From Asticcacaulis sp. MM231 (GTDB taxonomy: Bacteria; Pseudomonadota; Alphaproteobacteria; Caulobacterales; Caulobacteraceae), in NCBI RefSeq assembly GCF_964186625.1, contig NZ_OZ075110.1, positions 248,001-312,000 of the forward strand: a stretch of DNA of 64,000 nucleotides, in the 5' to 3' direction. This document shows, piece after piece, positions 34,967 to 44,503 of this stretch (positions are counted from its first letter, which is position 1; each line of letters begins with the position of its first letter). The position numbers were made by a program, and so were the translations under genes. Below the pieces are notes generated by a model. It worked only from the letters and a program-made list of their open reading frames with translations. It made no database searches and was not told the DNA's origin.

Positions 34967-35557
34967 TTAAAACTCACTCCTGCCGCGAATAGCTACTGCC
35001 GGATTTCCGGAATAAATTGTCCAAGGATTGACGCTTCGCATAGCCACAGCCCGTGCGCCCAATACCGCACCATCCCCGACTTTTACACCAGGCCCAACAA
35101 AAGCTTCGGCGGCAATCCACACCTTCTCACCAATTTCAATGGGCTTAGCGAGCAACTGGAAGGCTGCGTTGTTCACGTCATGCGTTCCGCAACATAAATA
35201 TGAACCTTGGGAGATGATAGCGCGCGCGCCAATCTTAATCATAGCCATATTGTAGACGGTTACGTTAGGCCCCACACAAGCCAAGTCACATATCTCCAGA
35301 TTCGATGGCAACCAAATTCTGGCAGAGCTGTATATTATAGCTGTATTAGCAACCCGCGCCCCAAAGATACGCAAAATAGCGCGCCGCCATGCCTTAAATG
35401 CCGGCGGCGTCCATGATGCCAATACCGTCCACGCTATATTCCAAACTACTCTCTTCACACGATTTTTTAACGGAAAACTTGGCCCACCCAAAAATGGCGA
35501 TCCGTCTGAAGCGTCTAATATTTCAGTCCCATCATTCCGCATAAAGGACCTCGTCAT
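34967..35557 (-). CDS. Hexapeptide-repeat acetyltransferase (WcaF-like)
   Basis: 196 residues with left-handed beta-helix hexapeptide repeats through the middle and C-terminus (ARIWLPSNLEICDLACVGPN, then IGARAIISQGSYLCCGTHDV and VGDGAVLGARAVA). The N-terminal GGPSFPLKNRVKRVVWNIAW is typical of colanic-acid-type acetyltransferases of the WcaF group. CoA-dependent O-acetylation of a sugar in the cytoplasm is expected. It overlaps the end of the neighbouring acyltransferase gene by 26 bases. Confidence 0.87.
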   Translation of the reverse strand: MTRSFMRNDGTEILDASDGSPFLGGPSFPLKNRVKRVVWNIAWTVLASWTPPAFKAWRRAILRIFGARVANTAIIYSSARIWLPSNLEICDLACVGPNVTVYNMAMIKIGARAIISQGSYLCCGTHDVNNAAFQLLAKPIEIGEKVWIAAEAFVGPGVKVGDGAVLGARAVAMRSVNPWTIYSGNPAVAIRGRSEF

Positions 35558-36137
35558 GCTGAATGATTTCGTCAGCCGTGAACCTCATTTTCAAAAGCCT
35601 CGCTGGGTTGCCTGCCACGACTGCATAGGGTGGTACATCTTTTGTAACAATACTTCCCGCACCGACAACGGCACCTCGTCCAATTCGAACACCTTGCCGT
35701 ATAATAACCTGCTTACCTATCCAGCAGTCGCTTTCGAAGATTGTGACCGGAGCAGTCCTGTTAAACTCTAGGCGCGTCGCGCCCCCCAGAACATAGATTT
35801 TATGATCATTCCCGACGACTTTTACGTGCGTTGAAACCATGCACATATCACCAACCACCAAAGGGCCTGCACATTCGAAACCACCACCAAGGTATACGTA
35901 GCGCCCAACAACTGTCGAAGCACCCTTAATGAAGACATTAGGTCCACATTGAAATCCTTCACCAACGCCCCGGATACCCAATTTTATTTTCACTACCATG
36001 ACCAAAATAAAACGTAGCGTACGTTTCAGGTTCGATTCAATTTCGTCACGACATCTAGCTAAAGTCCTTGTATTTATTTTAGGGCCGAATTCCGAAACTA
36101 TCTTGGGGTCTATTGCGCTGAAGAGTTGCTCGCTCAT
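35532..36137 (-). CDS. Hexapeptide-repeat acyltransferase
   Basis: 201 residues. A helical N-terminal ~65 residues is followed by a left-handed beta-helix: GPNVFIKGASTVVGRYVYLG, MCMVSTHVKVVGNDH with the catalytic-type His, WIGKQVIIRQGVRIGRGAVV and GSIVTKDVPPYAVVAGNPA. The final GNPARLLKMRF is the standard end of maltose/galactoside-type acetyltransferases. The start overlaps the preceding GT4 stop (ATGA) and the end overlaps the WcaF-like gene, so the three are co-transcribed. It modifies an O-antigen-like sugar. Confidence 0.88.
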   Translation of the reverse strand: MSEQLFSAIDPKIVSEFGPKINTRTLARCRDEIESNLKRTLRFILVMVVKIKLGIRGVGEGFQCGPNVFIKGASTVVGRYVYLGGGFECAGPLVVGDMCMVSTHVKVVGNDHKIYVLGGATRLEFNRTAPVTIFESDCWIGKQVIIRQGVRIGRGAVVGAGSIVTKDVPPYAVVAGNPARLLKMRFTADEIIQHDEVLYAE

Positions 36138-37288
36138 CGACTAATTCCTAATACGTCATCGAGCGCCGTCTCAATAAATTGGCGTTGAGCCTCTGGTGTG
36201 TAACGTGCTCGAATTATCTCGCGGCAAGCAACACGGACGGACTCGCGTTGACTACCTGCCGCAAGGCCTCTCAAAATTGCGGAAGATAAACTCTCAACAT
36301 TATCTTTTTCGAAGAAAAACCCCGTAACCCCCTCCGTTAGCGCTTCAACCTCCGGCATTTGCGCGTCTAAATCACTATGGGTGACTACGGGGGTACCGTA
36401 AGAAAGGCTATGCATTGCTGTCAGGCCCACCTTGCCGGGTGACACAGTTAGGTCGGAGGCATAAATTAAACGCGCTAAGAGCGCTTCATCATAAATCGAA
36501 CCTAAAAAACGAACATCAACGTCTTCGGTCTTTGACAGCTTCTCAATATTGGATCTTTCAGGTCCATCCCCGACTAATAAAATCGTCAGGGAATAGCCTC
36601 GTCGGTTCAGAGACGAAACAGCGCTTAACAGAAGATCGAAACGACAAAGCGTTGTGATGCGAGCGGTGCAAATAAGTAATTTTTTTTCGCGGGAAATATC
36701 AAGTTCATTTCGAACACTGTGAGACGTTTCATCATCCAGTCTTTCATACAATGCTGTAGCTACCGTCCAGTCTAAAGAATTATAAATTGGAACAACGTGT
36801 CTATCATTAAATCCCGAAGCCATTGCTAGCGTCTTAGCTCGATCAGAATATACCAAGACGCAATTGGATAAACTATAGTATAAATTGCGCACCGCAGCCT
36901 TTAAGAGCGTTTCCTTCCTTAACCAACCATGCGTCCAAAACAGCACTTTTATATTTCTTAGTCGCCCCCATAGTGCGATTTTCCAAGTTGCAAGAATATT
37001 TGGATTTCCCAGTATAATCAGAGCCTTCAGATCACGATCAGCGAATACCCCATTGTATCCCTCGATCTTGATACGATCTTTAACGAACGTAGTGTGAAGC
37101 CTATTGATATAGACACTTTCATCTCCCGTAAAAGGCATAATGCCTTCTAATGGTTTCACGTCACCCCAAAAGCTAAAAGAGAACTTTTCACTCTTTGCTA
37201 AAGCTCTGAGCACTGGTGCCCTGTAATGAGGGAAAAAGTGATAGAGAACTGCAACCTTGGTGCTAGTAGAAAATTTTGTTACCGACAT
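36134..37288 (-). CDS. Family 4 glycosyltransferase
   Basis: 384 residues from ATG 37288, preceded by AGGTGGA at five bases; a longer start at 37327 lacks such a site. GT-B fold with VAVLYHFFPHYRAPVLRAL at the N-terminus, LLICTARITTLCRFDLLLSA, LLVGDGPERSNIEKL and the donor site with SPGKVGLTAMHSLSYGTPVV. Codon usage and base composition are clearly AT-richer than the plus-strand exopolysaccharide genes, suggesting transfer. Role: sugar addition to an O-antigen-type repeat. Confidence 0.88.
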   Translation of the reverse strand: MSVTKFSTSTKVAVLYHFFPHYRAPVLRALAKSEKFSFSFWGDVKPLEGIMPFTGDESVYINRLHTTFVKDRIKIEGYNGVFADRDLKALIILGNPNILATWKIALWGRLRNIKVLFWTHGWLRKETLLKAAVRNLYYSLSNCVLVYSDRAKTLAMASGFNDRHVVPIYNSLDWTVATALYERLDDETSHSVRNELDISREKKLLICTARITTLCRFDLLLSAVSSLNRRGYSLTILLVGDGPERSNIEKLSKTEDVDVRFLGSIYDEALLARLIYASDLTVSPGKVGLTAMHSLSYGTPVVTHSDLDAQMPEVEALTEGVTGFFFEKDNVESLSSAILRGLAAGSQRESVRVACREIIRARYTPEAQRQFIETALDDVLGISR

Positions 37289-37355
37289 GTGTCCACCTGA
37301 ATAGTCTAATGAAAGTGGTCGCCGCAAATGCGAAAAAACATATGATTAGCTGGCT

Positions 37356-38675
37356 CTACCGCCGTGCAGACAAATTGAGAGATAAAGTCCGTCCGTCTTT
37401 GTGAAGGCTTTTAGGATCACTCCTCATCATCAATCCAAGCAGGAGACCGGTACCTATCGCCATTCCGATTTGCGCGAAAGAATTTCCGCCAAAGGTCGCA
37501 AAATAAACTAATGCTGCAGCTAAACAGATCACCCTTCTGCTAACTTCAACCAGGCTTTCATTGAGAGAACTCTTTACAAACCTGAAAATAAGATAAAACA
37601 GTAATAAGCAAGTGATTATTATCCCAAAATGTGCAGCCAAGTACACGTATCCCCCATCAAGAGAGCTCCCGAAAATCTCGTCTCTGGGGTTCATCCAAAA
37701 TGACCGCCAATGCGTTGATAGAACTGATTGTCCAAAACCTCCAGGCATCAAAAAATAGTAAATATTTTTCATAATATATTGTGGATATTGAGCTCTAATA
37801 GGATCGTCACTGTGGCCTGTGCGAATATTATCTACCAAAATCTGCAATTTGTAGATTGTTTGATTGTATCGCGTGGGATCGCTCGCAAGATATTCGTACC
37901 CAACAGAATATAATGCCGGAAAGAACAAAAATAGCGTCGCTATGACCAAGCCATATTGGATCAAAGTTTTGTAGTTTACCCCGCGTCGGGATCTATTAGC
38001 TAAAGTAAACAAAGCAAAAATTAAATAATACAGTATCATAATCACCATTACTGCCAGGTTTGTTCGAAACAAGGACATTACGCAGATCGATGAACCTGCT
38101 AAAATGACGGCAAACGAATACAAGGGGTTTCTATATTTTGTAGTTAAATAAATAGCTGCAACAAACATCAATACAGGGAAGGCCTTTTTTACAACCCCGT
38201 ACTCTTCCGATTTAAAAAAGAGATAGTATATTAAATTTCCGACGATCGACGAAACGGAAAATACAATCAAAAAATCTATTAGCCTTGGATTTTCTTTACC
38301 ACATTTCTGGGCGACGCAATAAAATATGCCTAACAATAGCGTTGCACGAAAATCAGAATATGCGGCAAAAAAATTGCCATGCATGAGTACTCCCTCAAAG
38401 AGTAGGAGAGCACATATTACGCCCCAAATGTATACTTTGGACGATCTAAAAAATGCAAACAACTCGTCGGCATAAAATTTTTGAACCGCGACGGCGAATG
38501 CGCAGGCGACAATCAACAATACTTCCGGATAATAATTCCCTCCAAATTTTAATAAAACACTCCAGCCAAAAGGCGTTGTCAGCAACAATGAAAGACATAC
38601 GGCCGACAGTGATGGCAAAATTGGGGGCATTTTAAGAACCCAGGAATTTTTTCGTCGCCGTGCGTTAAAGGACAT
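37356..38675 (-). CDS. Second Wzy-like polymerase/membrane protein
   Basis: About 439 residues from ATG 38675 (TTG 38678 is also possible), with roughly ten to eleven hydrophobic segments and a large loop around residues ~265-335 that includes SDDPIRAQYPQY. This is the usual shape of O-antigen polymerases, which have little sequence conservation. It is the first gene of the minus-strand AT-rich block, and with the downstream transferases would make that block a separate glycan module. Polymerase is the best guess from topology and context. Confidence 0.7.
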   Translation of the reverse strand: MSFNARRRKNSWVLKMPPILPSLSAVCLSLLLTTPFGWSVLLKFGGNYYPEVLLIVACAFAVAVQKFYADELFAFFRSSKVYIWGVICALLLFEGVLMHGNFFAAYSDFRATLLLGIFYCVAQKCGKENPRLIDFLIVFSVSSIVGNLIYYLFFKSEEYGVVKKAFPVLMFVAAIYLTTKYRNPLYSFAVILAGSSICVMSLFRTNLAVMVIMILYYLIFALFTLANRSRRGVNYKTLIQYGLVIATLFLFFPALYSVGYEYLASDPTRYNQTIYKLQILVDNIRTGHSDDPIRAQYPQYIMKNIYYFLMPGGFGQSVLSTHWRSFWMNPRDEIFGSSLDGGYVYLAAHFGIIITCLLLFYLIFRFVKSSLNESLVEVSRRVICLAAALVYFATFGGNSFAQIGMAIGTGLLLGLMMRSDPKSLHKDGRTLSLNLSARR

Positions 38676-38922
38676 CAACTGGCACCTAAATTTACAGTTA
38701 CGTTCAAGACAAGTTCACTGGCGGTTGCCGGCGCTTTTCGCATCCATTGCAAGGGCGAAAAATGTGAAATCAGCAAGACACTAAGCAACTGGATTACCTG
38801 ATTATTTCGTCATCCACGCCTGAAAACGGACAAAACCAACACCTGCGCTATGCTAAGGTTGCACAGCGAAACAGTTGCGGTGAAGGGCTGGCATAGAGCG
38901 GCGCAACGGCGCATGAGATAGG

Positions 38923-40258
38923 TCAGAACTCGCGCGTAATGCCAAATTCGATGCGTTCGCGATGATAGGCATAGAGGCTGATGTTCGAACGATTGCGGCT
39001 GGCCTGCACTGCCACATAAGGGTGCGTGCCGAAGATCAGCAGATCACGCTTCGAAAGGCGAACGTCGAGCGTGGTCTCCGTGTCTTCGCGTCGTACGCCG
39101 AACGAGGCCGCTGCCTCATCGTAGCGACGCCCGACCAGCCCCATTTCAACATAGACAAAGCTAGCAAACGGCGCGGGATAAAGCCTTCCGGCTGTGATCT
39201 GCGCCGACAATGCTTCCGAGGCCGCGGCCGCGTCGCGCCTGACCCCAGCCAGTGACAGATTCCACAAGCTGGAAGTCCCGAGATACCGCGTGCGCGACCA
39301 TTCAGCGCTATAGCTTTCGCCATCGCGTGCCGGATTGAGCCGAGAATCAATTCGTTCCGCGCTCAAACCCAAACTGCGCCGGCGATTGCGACCGTAGCTT
39401 TCGGTTTCAAAACGCAGGCCCGTACGCGTTTCAAACAGCTCGGCGCCGTACCAGCTTTGCGACGCCAGCGCCTGAAGCGATACAGTCGATTGCGGACCGG
39501 TGCGCCACTGTGGTCCGACGCGCCACTGAAGAGCTAGGAGATCGGTCTGGCTGCCCGGTGCATCAATGACATTGCCCGCTACTCGTGCCCGCAGGGACAA
39601 ATTGGGCTTCAGGCGGATGTCGCGCTCAATGCCGCCGTAAGCCGTGAAGCCAATGCCGCTATGCCGCCGCGCGGCGTCATCAAGGCGAAACGGCAGTCCG
39701 AACAGATCGACCGTCGTCGATTCGTCGCAGAATTGAGGTTGCTGTCCGGCGAAATCGCGCCTCCGACCGAAAAGCGCCAGCGCTTTCGTGCTACAATCAT
39801 ATCAAGGCGTTTTAGCGCCATGTTGCGACGTAGATCATCCAGATTACCCGCCAAAGCGAGACGGTAGGCAAAGGCCGCAGCTTGATCCTGACGCAAACTG
39901 AAACGCACTTCACCCAACTGAAACCGCGCCAGCGCGTCATCCGGATGCGCCGACAGATAAAACTCTATGACGCTCAAGGCCTCTGACGCGCGGCCAAGCC
40001 TTAAGAGCAACTCGACACGCAAGCGCAGACCATCCGGCCGGTTATGGATGTCTGGCCACTTATCAGCAGCGCCAGTGCCTTCTCATAGTCACCATTTCGC
40101 GTAAACAACTGAATAGCCACGGCAAAGACCTGATCGGCATCAAGCGTACTGACAGATTGCACTTGAGGCACTGCCGTAGAAGATTGGGCGCAAACATGCC
40201 CAGCCCCCGCAAGCAAGCCTAAACTCAGTGCGAAACCAATAACGCGCCTTAAAATCAA
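38923..40258 (-). pseudogene. Slam-type outer-membrane translocator gene (TPR plus beta-barrel) with two frameshifts
   Basis: Three consecutive minus-strand frames join into one protein of ~445 residues. Frame one (40258 to about 40065) has a signal peptide and a first TPR-like helix pair (FAVAIQLFTRNGDYEKALAL). Frame two gives DIHNRPDGLRLRVELLLRLG and further TPR helices, then SPDSNLNSAT. Frame three, from about 39720, gives TVDLFGLPFRLDDAARRHSG and an amphipathic beta-barrel ending RERIEFGITREF with the terminal Phe of outer-membrane proteins. This is the DUF560/Slam plan, which moves surface lipoproteins across the outer membrane. Both shifts behave like one-base deletions, near 40050 and 39720. 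The start overlaps the stop of the TbpB-like gene. Confidence 0.8.
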
Positions 40259-42225
40259 GGCTTCTTCCCGAGCGCTGCGCCGCCCATCATGAATGGTCCA
40301 TTTGTGGCCACCCCAAGACTGTAGGTAAAGCCGGCTTCTTCGGGGGATTGGCCCGGCGCGCCAAAGAACGCCCCCTGCACGGCGCCTGTCAGCCCCATCC
40401 CGCCCGCGCTGCCGGGCAAGGCGCTTATAGCTGTGCCCGAAAACTGCGATGTGCCCGACGCAATGGTGGCCGAATAGGTGAAATCAAGCTTTTCGCTACG
40501 CGCGACCAGCAAACCATTGCCGTTCATGAACTTAAAGTTCGACGCCAAACCCGACACAGCCCCGCTGGCAAAATTGGCATTCAGCGTCACATCGCTGGCC
40601 GTGCGGTACAGCACCCCTGTATCGCCGGTAACATAGATGCCACGCGTGGCGCCTACATACTGCGCGCTCCCGTTTGTCGGCATATCTGCAGGCCGAGTCT
40701 GACGGCCAAAGACAAAGAAGGCGTCTTCGGCGGCAATCGCGCTGACCGTGCGGTCATAGGCCGCCAGTTGCACGAAATCGAGCGTGTCGCTCAGGCTTGA
40801 GGACAAATCAAACACCAGAAGGCTGGCGTCAAAGCCGTTTTGCGTGCCGCGAGCCAGCTTAGCCTTACCGCCCAGGCCGTCTTCATCGGCGATAAAGCCG
40901 GTGAAGGTTTGCGTGTAGTTCACACCGTTCGCAACATAGGCTAAGGTGTACACATCATCCGACGTAAAGCTGGTGGCGCCGGGCGAAACCGTTACACTCA
41001 CGCCACTTAAGGTATTGTCGACCTTGGTCGTCGCCACGGGATTGGCAACACCGGGATTGGCATTGGTCACAGTGATTAACGCCGAGGGCCCGTAATAGGT
41101 CGTGGGCGTGGTGACGCAAGCGGGATGCACGCAGCCAGTCTGCAACGGAGACAGAGGGGCCGGCGGAGTTGGTAGCTCAAGCACGCCGAGGCTCGCCACC
41201 CCTGTGCCGACCATGGCCATGATGGGGCCCGATGAAGTCAGGAAATAGCTGAACCCCACTTCGTCAGGGGTCTTGCCCGCTTCGCCATAGAAATGGCCAC
41301 GTACCTGGCCGTTAAGGGCCGAGCCCGTCGCCGAACCGGTAGCGTTGCCACTAAAACTGCCGTCCGAAGTGGACAGAAAGGTACTGAAATCAAAATCGGG
41401 GACATCCGGTAAGGTCGTATAAGTACCGGGCGCGGTCAGACTAGTGCCGGCATAACCCTGGAAATGGCTGGCCGAGCCGTTGATCACGCCGCTGGCGAAA
41501 TTTGCCACCAACGAGAAATCGCTCTTGGTCTGCCATACGGTCTGGTCGCGGCCATTCATCTCACCGATGGTGAAGCCCTGATAGGTACCGGTGCCCACCT
41601 GCATCCCCGAAGTAAAAGCCCCCGAAAGCAGACCATAGGTGCCATAGCTACGCGTAACGCCTTCCTCTAATATGGTTGGGATCGCATAATCTGGTGTGCC
41701 GGTATTCGCACTTTGCAGATTGATCAGATAAAGATCGAAAGGCGTACAACCGGTACCGCTACACCCATATTTATATGTGGTGAAGCCGTGCACAATCGTC
41801 GGCGTCGAGAAGGCCGCGCCGGTCGAGAAGGTTTGTTGATTTCCGGAAATTTCTTTCCATTGGTAAACTTCGTCACCCGCCGTGCCCGCCGATCCGGCAT
41901 TCATCGTCATATTGGGAAAGCCTGAGGCGCCCCCATAGACAGTGCTGCTCGACAAGCGATTTTGGGAATCGCGTGTTATCGACGCCACAGCCCCTATCAG
42001 GTTTTGCACACCGCTTTTGCAGGCCAACGAATTGGGCTTGGTGGCGCAGTCATTATTGCCGATCCCCACCGTGGTCGGTGGCGGTGGCGGTGGCGGTGGC
42101 GGAGGTGGTGGTGGAGAGATCGGCGGGGACATGTTGACGCCGGGACCTCCCCCGCCCCCTCCACAACCGGCAAGGCCCGAGCCAATCGCCAGCAATGCTA
42201 TAGCCAGATAATAGGTCTTGTTCAT
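40255..42225 (-). CDS. TbpB-like surface lipoprotein, two-lobed (probable Slam substrate)
   Basis: 656 residues. Lipoprotein signal with lipobox LAGC at ~18-21, followed by a glycine run, then a polyproline spacer of 13 consecutive Pro, then two related lobes. Each lobe ends in the TbpB beta-barrel signature: GHFYGEAGKTPDEVGFSYF near residue 310 and GAFFGAPGQSPEEAGFTYSL near 615. Each also has a preceding NFASG...G-AS-F strand pair. TbpB-type lipoproteins of Neisseria are exposed at the surface by Slam and bind host iron proteins; environmental relatives probably capture other ligands. The gene overlaps the Slam gene start by four bases, so the two form an operon. Confidence 0.8.
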   Translation of the reverse strand: MNKTYYLAIALLAIGSGLAGCGGGGGGPGVNMSPPISPPPPPPPPPPPPPTTVGIGNNDCATKPNSLACKSGVQNLIGAVASITRDSQNRLSSSTVYGGASGFPNMTMNAGSAGTAGDEVYQWKEISGNQQTFSTGAAFSTPTIVHGFTTYKYGCSGTGCTPFDLYLINLQSANTGTPDYAIPTILEEGVTRSYGTYGLLSGAFTSGMQVGTGTYQGFTIGEMNGRDQTVWQTKSDFSLVANFASGVINGSASHFQGYAGTSLTAPGTYTTLPDVPDFDFSTFLSTSDGSFSGNATGSATGSALNGQVRGHFYGEAGKTPDEVGFSYFLTSSGPIMAMVGTGVASLGVLELPTPPAPLSPLQTGCVHPACVTTPTTYYGPSALITVTNANPGVANPVATTKVDNTLSGVSVTVSPGATSFTSDDVYTLAYVANGVNYTQTFTGFIADEDGLGGKAKLARGTQNGFDASLLVFDLSSSLSDTLDFVQLAAYDRTVSAIAAEDAFFVFGRQTRPADMPTNGSAQYVGATRGIYVTGDTGVLYRTASDVTLNANFASGAVSGLASNFKFMNGNGLLVARSEKLDFTYSATIASGTSQFSGTAISALPGSAGGMGLTGAVQGAFFGAPGQSPEEAGFTYSLGVATNGPFMMGGAALGKKP

Positions 42226-42891
42226 GCGTTAGTCCCCCCGATTACGCCTTGCCCGTCTCAACCGTTCATTCAAGACGCGCCTGTTGCACCTATAAGCATA
42301 GTTTGTGACGGAAATGATATATAAGTTAAGACTAAGTCCGGCAATTTCATAAAATCCGTGCGCCTGCTGTAACACTTGGCAGAACAAGCTCAAAAATGGT
42401 AAAAGCGATCAGTAGCGGATAATCCGAACTGACTGCACTAGACAACATCGAAATTGATCGCAATTTGCGCCTAGCAATATGCGTCCCCTGAAGTCGTAAA
42501 CATCGTCATGACACTGAACGAACAGTTCCAGGTCGAACGGTTTCGCGACGAGTTCATTTCCGTTCGTTGAAAAACAGCTCTGGCGGGTTCCGAAGCGCGT
42601 CAGGCGCCGCATTGCAAAATGAGACGACCAGCGAAACTGTCTTCGTGCCACAGCAAGACCATCACGTTGTCGTCTAGAATCGTGTTGTATGATGTTCGGG
42701 TGGCTGGTCGGGCGACACCTGCCACCCGAACATCGCCGTGACGGTTGAGCGTGCCGATCGACGCGATAACCTTTCCGATTGCCGGTATTTCTTTCCCAAA
42801 CTACGATGACGCAATTTCCATGTTGCGGTCGCCGGTTTTGTGCGCCTCTTAATGACCCCCGCGAGCGTCGCTCAGTTTTTTGGGGGTTATT
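42226..42891. other. Intergenic region upstream of the trb operon
   Basis: About 665 bases between the divergent TbpB-like gene and trbB. It contains a 14-bp perfect inverted repeat at 42691-42734. A minus-strand frame at 42409-42651 has no recognisable features. Promoters for both flanking operons must lie here; a transfer origin could too, but no known nic-site sequence was recognised. Confidence 0.5.
42691..42734. repeat. 14-bp perfect inverted repeat upstream of trbB
   Basis: GATGTTCGGGTGGC at 42691-42704 and GCCACCCGAACATC at 42721-42734 are exact reverse complements separated by 16 bases. There is no T-run after it. It could be an operator for the conjugation operon, part of an oriT-like region or an old element end. 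Confidence 0.65.
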
Positions 42892-43872
42892 ATGCCGACA
42901 CCGTCTGCCATTCCGATCGAGACGTTTGCGCGGGGCACGCGCATGCTACACACGGCATTGGGTCCGGCGATTGTAGACCTGCTGGCCGACCCAGACGTCG
43001 TCGAGATCATGCTCAATCCTGATGGCCGTTTGTGGATCGATCGTTTGGGCCTCGGGCTTTCCGATACAGGGGTTTCCGTCTCAATTTCCGACGGCGAGCG
43101 GATTATTCGCGTGGTAGCGCATCACATCGGCGCCGACGTTCACCCCGGTGCCCCACGTCTTTCGGCCGAACTGCCTGGAACGGGGGAGCGGTTCGAAGGC
43201 TTGTTGCCACCGATCGTCACCGGTCCCAGCTTCTCCATACGCAAACCCGCTGTGGCTGTCTTTAGCTTGGATGACTATGTCGCTGCCGGCACCATGACGG
43301 CCGACCAAGCCGCCTGTCTGGCTGACGCCATCCGCGCTCGGCTGAACATCCTGGTCTGCGGCGCAACCTCAACCGGCAAGACAACCCTCACAAACGCCCT
43401 TTTGGCAGAAATGGCCAAGACCCGCGACCGTATCGTCCTTATCGAGGATACGCGGGAACTCCAATGCACTGCCCCCAACCTGGTCTCCCTGCGTACCAAG
43501 GAGGGTGTAGCCACCCTCTCCGACCTGGTACGCGCCTCCCTTCGTCTGCGTCCCGATCGTATCCCCATCGGTGAAGTGCGCGGCCCTGAAGCGCTGGACC
43601 TTCTAAAGGCCTGGGGCACCGGTCATCCCGGAGGCGTGGGCACGCTGCACGCCGGCCATCCGCTGGGTGCTTTGTTGCGACTGGAACAGCTCATTCAGGA
43701 AGCTGTTGTCACCGTTCCCCGCGCCCTAATCAGCGAGACCATCCATCTAATCGCCGTCCTGTCCGGGCGCGGCATGCAACGCCGCCTGACCGAATTGGTT
43801 CGCGTCAATGGCCTCACGCCCTCGGGAGACTACCGCCTATCGCCTGCCCTGCCGTCTCAACGCCACGCCTGA
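42892..43872 (+). CDS. trbB: Conjugal transfer ATPase TrbB (VirB11 family)
   Basis: 326 residues from ATG 42892, with GGGGG upstream; a longer TTG start at 42880 is less likely. It has the VirB11-type secretion ATPase core: Walker [15 protein letters not shown] near residue 157, the Asp box [12 protein letters not shown], Walker B-like [19 protein letters not shown] and the His box [15 protein letters not shown] hexameric inner-face motor for pilus assembly and DNA transfer in a type IV secretion system. First gene of a ten-gene trb operon. Confidence 0.95.
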   Translation: MPTPSAIPIETFARGTRMLHTALGPAIVDLLADPDVVEIMLNPDGRLWIDRLGLGLSDTGVSVSISDGERIIRVVAHHIGADVHPGAPRLSAELPGTGERFEGLLPPIVTGPSFSIRKPAVAVFSLDDYVAAGTMTADQAACLADAIRARLNILVCGATSTGKTTLTNALLAEMAKTRDRIVLIEDTRELQCTAPNLVSLRTKEGVATLSDLVRASLRLRPDRIPIGEVRGPEALDLLKAWGTGHPGGVGTLHAGHPLGALLRLEQLIQEAVVTVPRALISETIHLIAVLSGRGMQRRLTELVRVNGLTPSGDYRLSPALPSQRHA

Positions 43873-43883
43873 AAGGATACCCT

Positions 43884-44213
43884 ATGCGTGTTTCCCTGAC
43901 TGTCATTCCACATAAAGCCCGATATCTGACAACCGCGATTGTGCTTAGCCTGATGACCAGCCCGGCGCTGGCAGCCGGATCCAACATGCCATGGGAAGCG
44001 CCGCTGCAGTCGATCCTGGAGTCGATCCAGGGCCCGGTGGCCAAGATCATCGCCGTGATCGTTATCATCGTCACTGGCCTGACCCTGGCATTTGGCGACT
44101 CGTCCGGTGGCTTCCGGCGCCTGATCCAGATCGTCTTTGGCTTGTCGATCGCCTTTGCCGCCTCATCCTTTTTCCTGACCTTTTTCTCCTTTGGCGGCGG
44201 AGCGCTGATCTAA
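43884..44213 (+). CDS. trbC: Pilin-like protein TrbC (VirB2 family)
   Basis: 109 residues with a signal-like N-terminus ending around ALAAGS, then two hydrophobic helices (IQGPVAKIIAVIVIIVTGLT and LIQIVFGLSIAFAASSFFLT), the standard layout of VirB2/TrbC conjugative pilins. It would be processed and assembled into the mating pilus. It follows trbB by 11 bases, and its stop overlaps the trbD ATG by one base (TAATG). Confidence 0.92.
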   Translation: MRVSLTVIPHKARYLTTAIVLSLMTSPALAAGSNMPWEAPLQSILESIQGPVAKIIAVIVIIVTGLTLAFGDSSGGFRRLIQIVFGLSIAFAASSFFLTFFSFGGGALI

Positions 44214-44497
44214 TGGCTTCCGATCCGCGAGTGACACCCGAAATAACGTTTTCCTTTTCGGCACCCGTGCATCGCTCCCTGACAGAACCGATCCTGTTGG
44301 GTGGGGCACCGCGCGCCCTGGCGATCGTCAACGGTACGCTTGCCGCCGCTCTTGGCTTGGGTCTGCGGCTATGGGCAGCGGGCATTGTGATCGGTCTGAT
44401 CGGGCATTTGCTCGCCGTCTGGGCCGCCAAGCGTGACCCATTGTTCGTAGAGGTAGCAAGACGTCACCTCCGTTTCCCCCCCTATTTTGAGGTTTGA
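44213..44497 (+). CDS. trbD: Conjugal transfer membrane protein TrbD (VirB3 family)
   Basis: 94 residues from the ATG overlapping the trbC stop. N-terminal polar segment with SAPVHRSLTEPILLGGAPRA, then two hydrophobic helices, then the conserved-type end DPLFVEVARRHLRFPPYFEV. This is the VirB3/TrbD inner-membrane component that works with TrbE. A much longer open frame extends upstream, but operon spacing fixes the start here. Confidence 0.92.
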   Translation: MASDPRVTPEITFSFSAPVHRSLTEPILLGGAPRALAIVNGTLAAALGLGLRLWAAGIVIGLIGHLLAVWAAKRDPLFVEVARRHLRFPPYFEV

Positions 44498-44503
44498 GTT
44501 CTC

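Noticed and set aside
42064..42112. GGT/GGC repeat as a possible CRISPR or tandem-repeat element
   Set aside because: It simply encodes the polyproline spacer of the TbpB-like lipoprotein on the minus strand.
42409..42651. 80-residue minus-strand ORF upstream of the trb operon
   Set aside because: No start signal, family or conserved pattern recognised; left as part of the intergenic region.
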